Positions 63,552 to 64,000 of a stretch of DNA of 64,000 nucleotides are shown one piece after another (position 1 is the stretch's first letter; every line of letters begins with the position of its first letter). A program made the translations under genes and the position numbers. The notes beneath the pieces were generated by a model, which did no database searches, had not been told where the DNA came from, and saw only the letters and a program-made list of their open reading frames with translations. This stretch comes from Dyella japonica A8 (GTDB lineage Bacteria; Pseudomonadota; Gammaproteobacteria; Xanthomonadales; Rhodanobacteraceae), in the NCBI RefSeq assembly GCF_000725385.1, contig NZ_CP008884.1, forward strand, positions 1,054,001 through 1,118,000, read 5' to 3'.

Positions 63552-64000
63552 GTGCTGGCTTCCGCTCGTCGTTTGCGTTGTGTCCGGACCGTTCTTGCCG
63601 CTGCGCTGGCCTGTGCCTGCGCGGGTGCCGTCTGCGCTGGCGATGCGTCGCCCGTGCATGCGGACGCATGGCCGCGCGCCACCTGGCCGTTCCCGAAAGA
63701 CGCCGCGCTGGAGCGGCGCGTTTCCGACCTGATGGCAAAGATGACGGTGGAGGAAAAGGTCGGCCAGCTGATCCAGGCGGACATCCTCAGCGTCACGCCG
63801 GACGACGTGCGCAGATACCATCTCGGCGCCATTCTCGCAGGCGGCAACTCCAAACCGCGTGGCACGGTCACGGCGACCGTCGACGAATGGAAGGCGGCAT
63901 CCGAATCGTTCTACCGCGCGAGCATGACGGCGACGGGCGACCATCCGCCGATTCCACTGCTGTTCGGTATCGACGCCGTGCACGGCCACAACAACGTGGT
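63552..64000 (+). CDS. GH3 glycoside hydrolase, N-terminal part (runs off the window)
   Basis: The frame is open to the window end. A GTG at 63552 is preferred because GGAG lies 6 bases upstream; an ATG at 63540 is in frame but has no such site. A signal peptide with several cysteines (LAAALACACAGAVCAGDA) precedes a GH3 start: AALERRVSDLMAKMTVEEKVGQLIQAD, YHLGAILAGGNSKPRG, and PIPLLFGIDAVHGHNNV, the highly conserved block of the barrel domain. Relatives are exo-beta-1,4/1,3-glucosidases that act on cello- or laminari-oligosaccharides outside the cytoplasm. Expression is probably controlled by the LacI protein upstream. Confidence 0.92.
   Translation, partial: MLASARRLRCVRTVLAAALACACAGAVCAGDASPVHADAWPRATWPFPKDAALERRVSDLMAKMTVEEKVGQLIQADILSVTPDDVRRYHLGAILAGGNSKPRGTVTATVDEWKAASESFYRASMTATGDHPPIPLLFGIDAVHGHNNV

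Overview
The window is high-GC, densely coded DNA, most likely from a gammaproteobacterium of the Xanthomonadales (Rhodanobacteraceae-like: Dyella, Luteibacter, Rhodanobacter). This is inferred from the type II secretion gene order E-F-G-H-I-J-K-L-M-N-D, which is the Xanthomonas xps order, from the monomeric isocitrate dehydrogenase, the GumN/TraB protein and two abundant intergenic repeat families. No rRNA, tRNA, CRISPR array, phage module or intact IS element was found.

Layout. 1-9.3 kb: end of a secreted subtilisin, an M20 amidohydrolase, an acyl-CoA ligase, a GAF-GGDEF-EAL phosphodiesterase, a small exported protein, ZapE, an alpha/beta hydrolase and AcpH. 9.3-10.2 kb: an 880-bp gene-free composite repeat. 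10.5-20.2 kb: cytochrome c5 and an MdtABC-like RND efflux set interrupted by a LOG/SLOG-type gene. 20.5-33.5 kb: Idh, ChrA, TraB/GumN protein, aldo/keto reductase, GH3 glucosidase, a LysR regulator with a small divergent gene, a lipoprotein-like methyltransferase, RluE, an OmpA lipoprotein and TatD. 33.8-44.9 kb: an 11-gene type II secretion cluster. 45.0-46.0 kb: a second copy of the composite repeat. 46.2-48.7 kb: HrpB helicase. 48.9-55.4 kb (minus strand): a complete De Ley-Doudoroff galactose operon (regulator, kinase, aldolase, dehydratase, dehydrogenase, lactonase, importer) with operator and terminator. 56-62 kb: M28 peptidase, several exported proteins and a secreted S33 hydrolase behind a near-perfect sigma-54 promoter. 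62.3-64 kb: a LacI regulator and the start of a second GH3 glucosidase with a LacI-type palindrome over its -35 box.

How the genes fit together: the window combines secretion (T2SS; candidate cargo such as the subtilisin, peptidases and glycosidases) with sugar use (two GH3 enzymes, galactose oxidation to pyruvate plus glyceraldehyde-3-phosphate) and efflux (RND, chromate).

The least explained material is the pair of composite intergenic elements at 9334-10215 and 45009-46020. Both have terminal inverted copies of a dRS3-like repeat, inverted A/T-rich long hairpins, a run of GC-rich hairpins, an (A)AAAGCC tandem array and an internal REP pair, in the same order. The stem of the first hairpin differs between copies by three paired, compensatory changes, which points to selection on structure.
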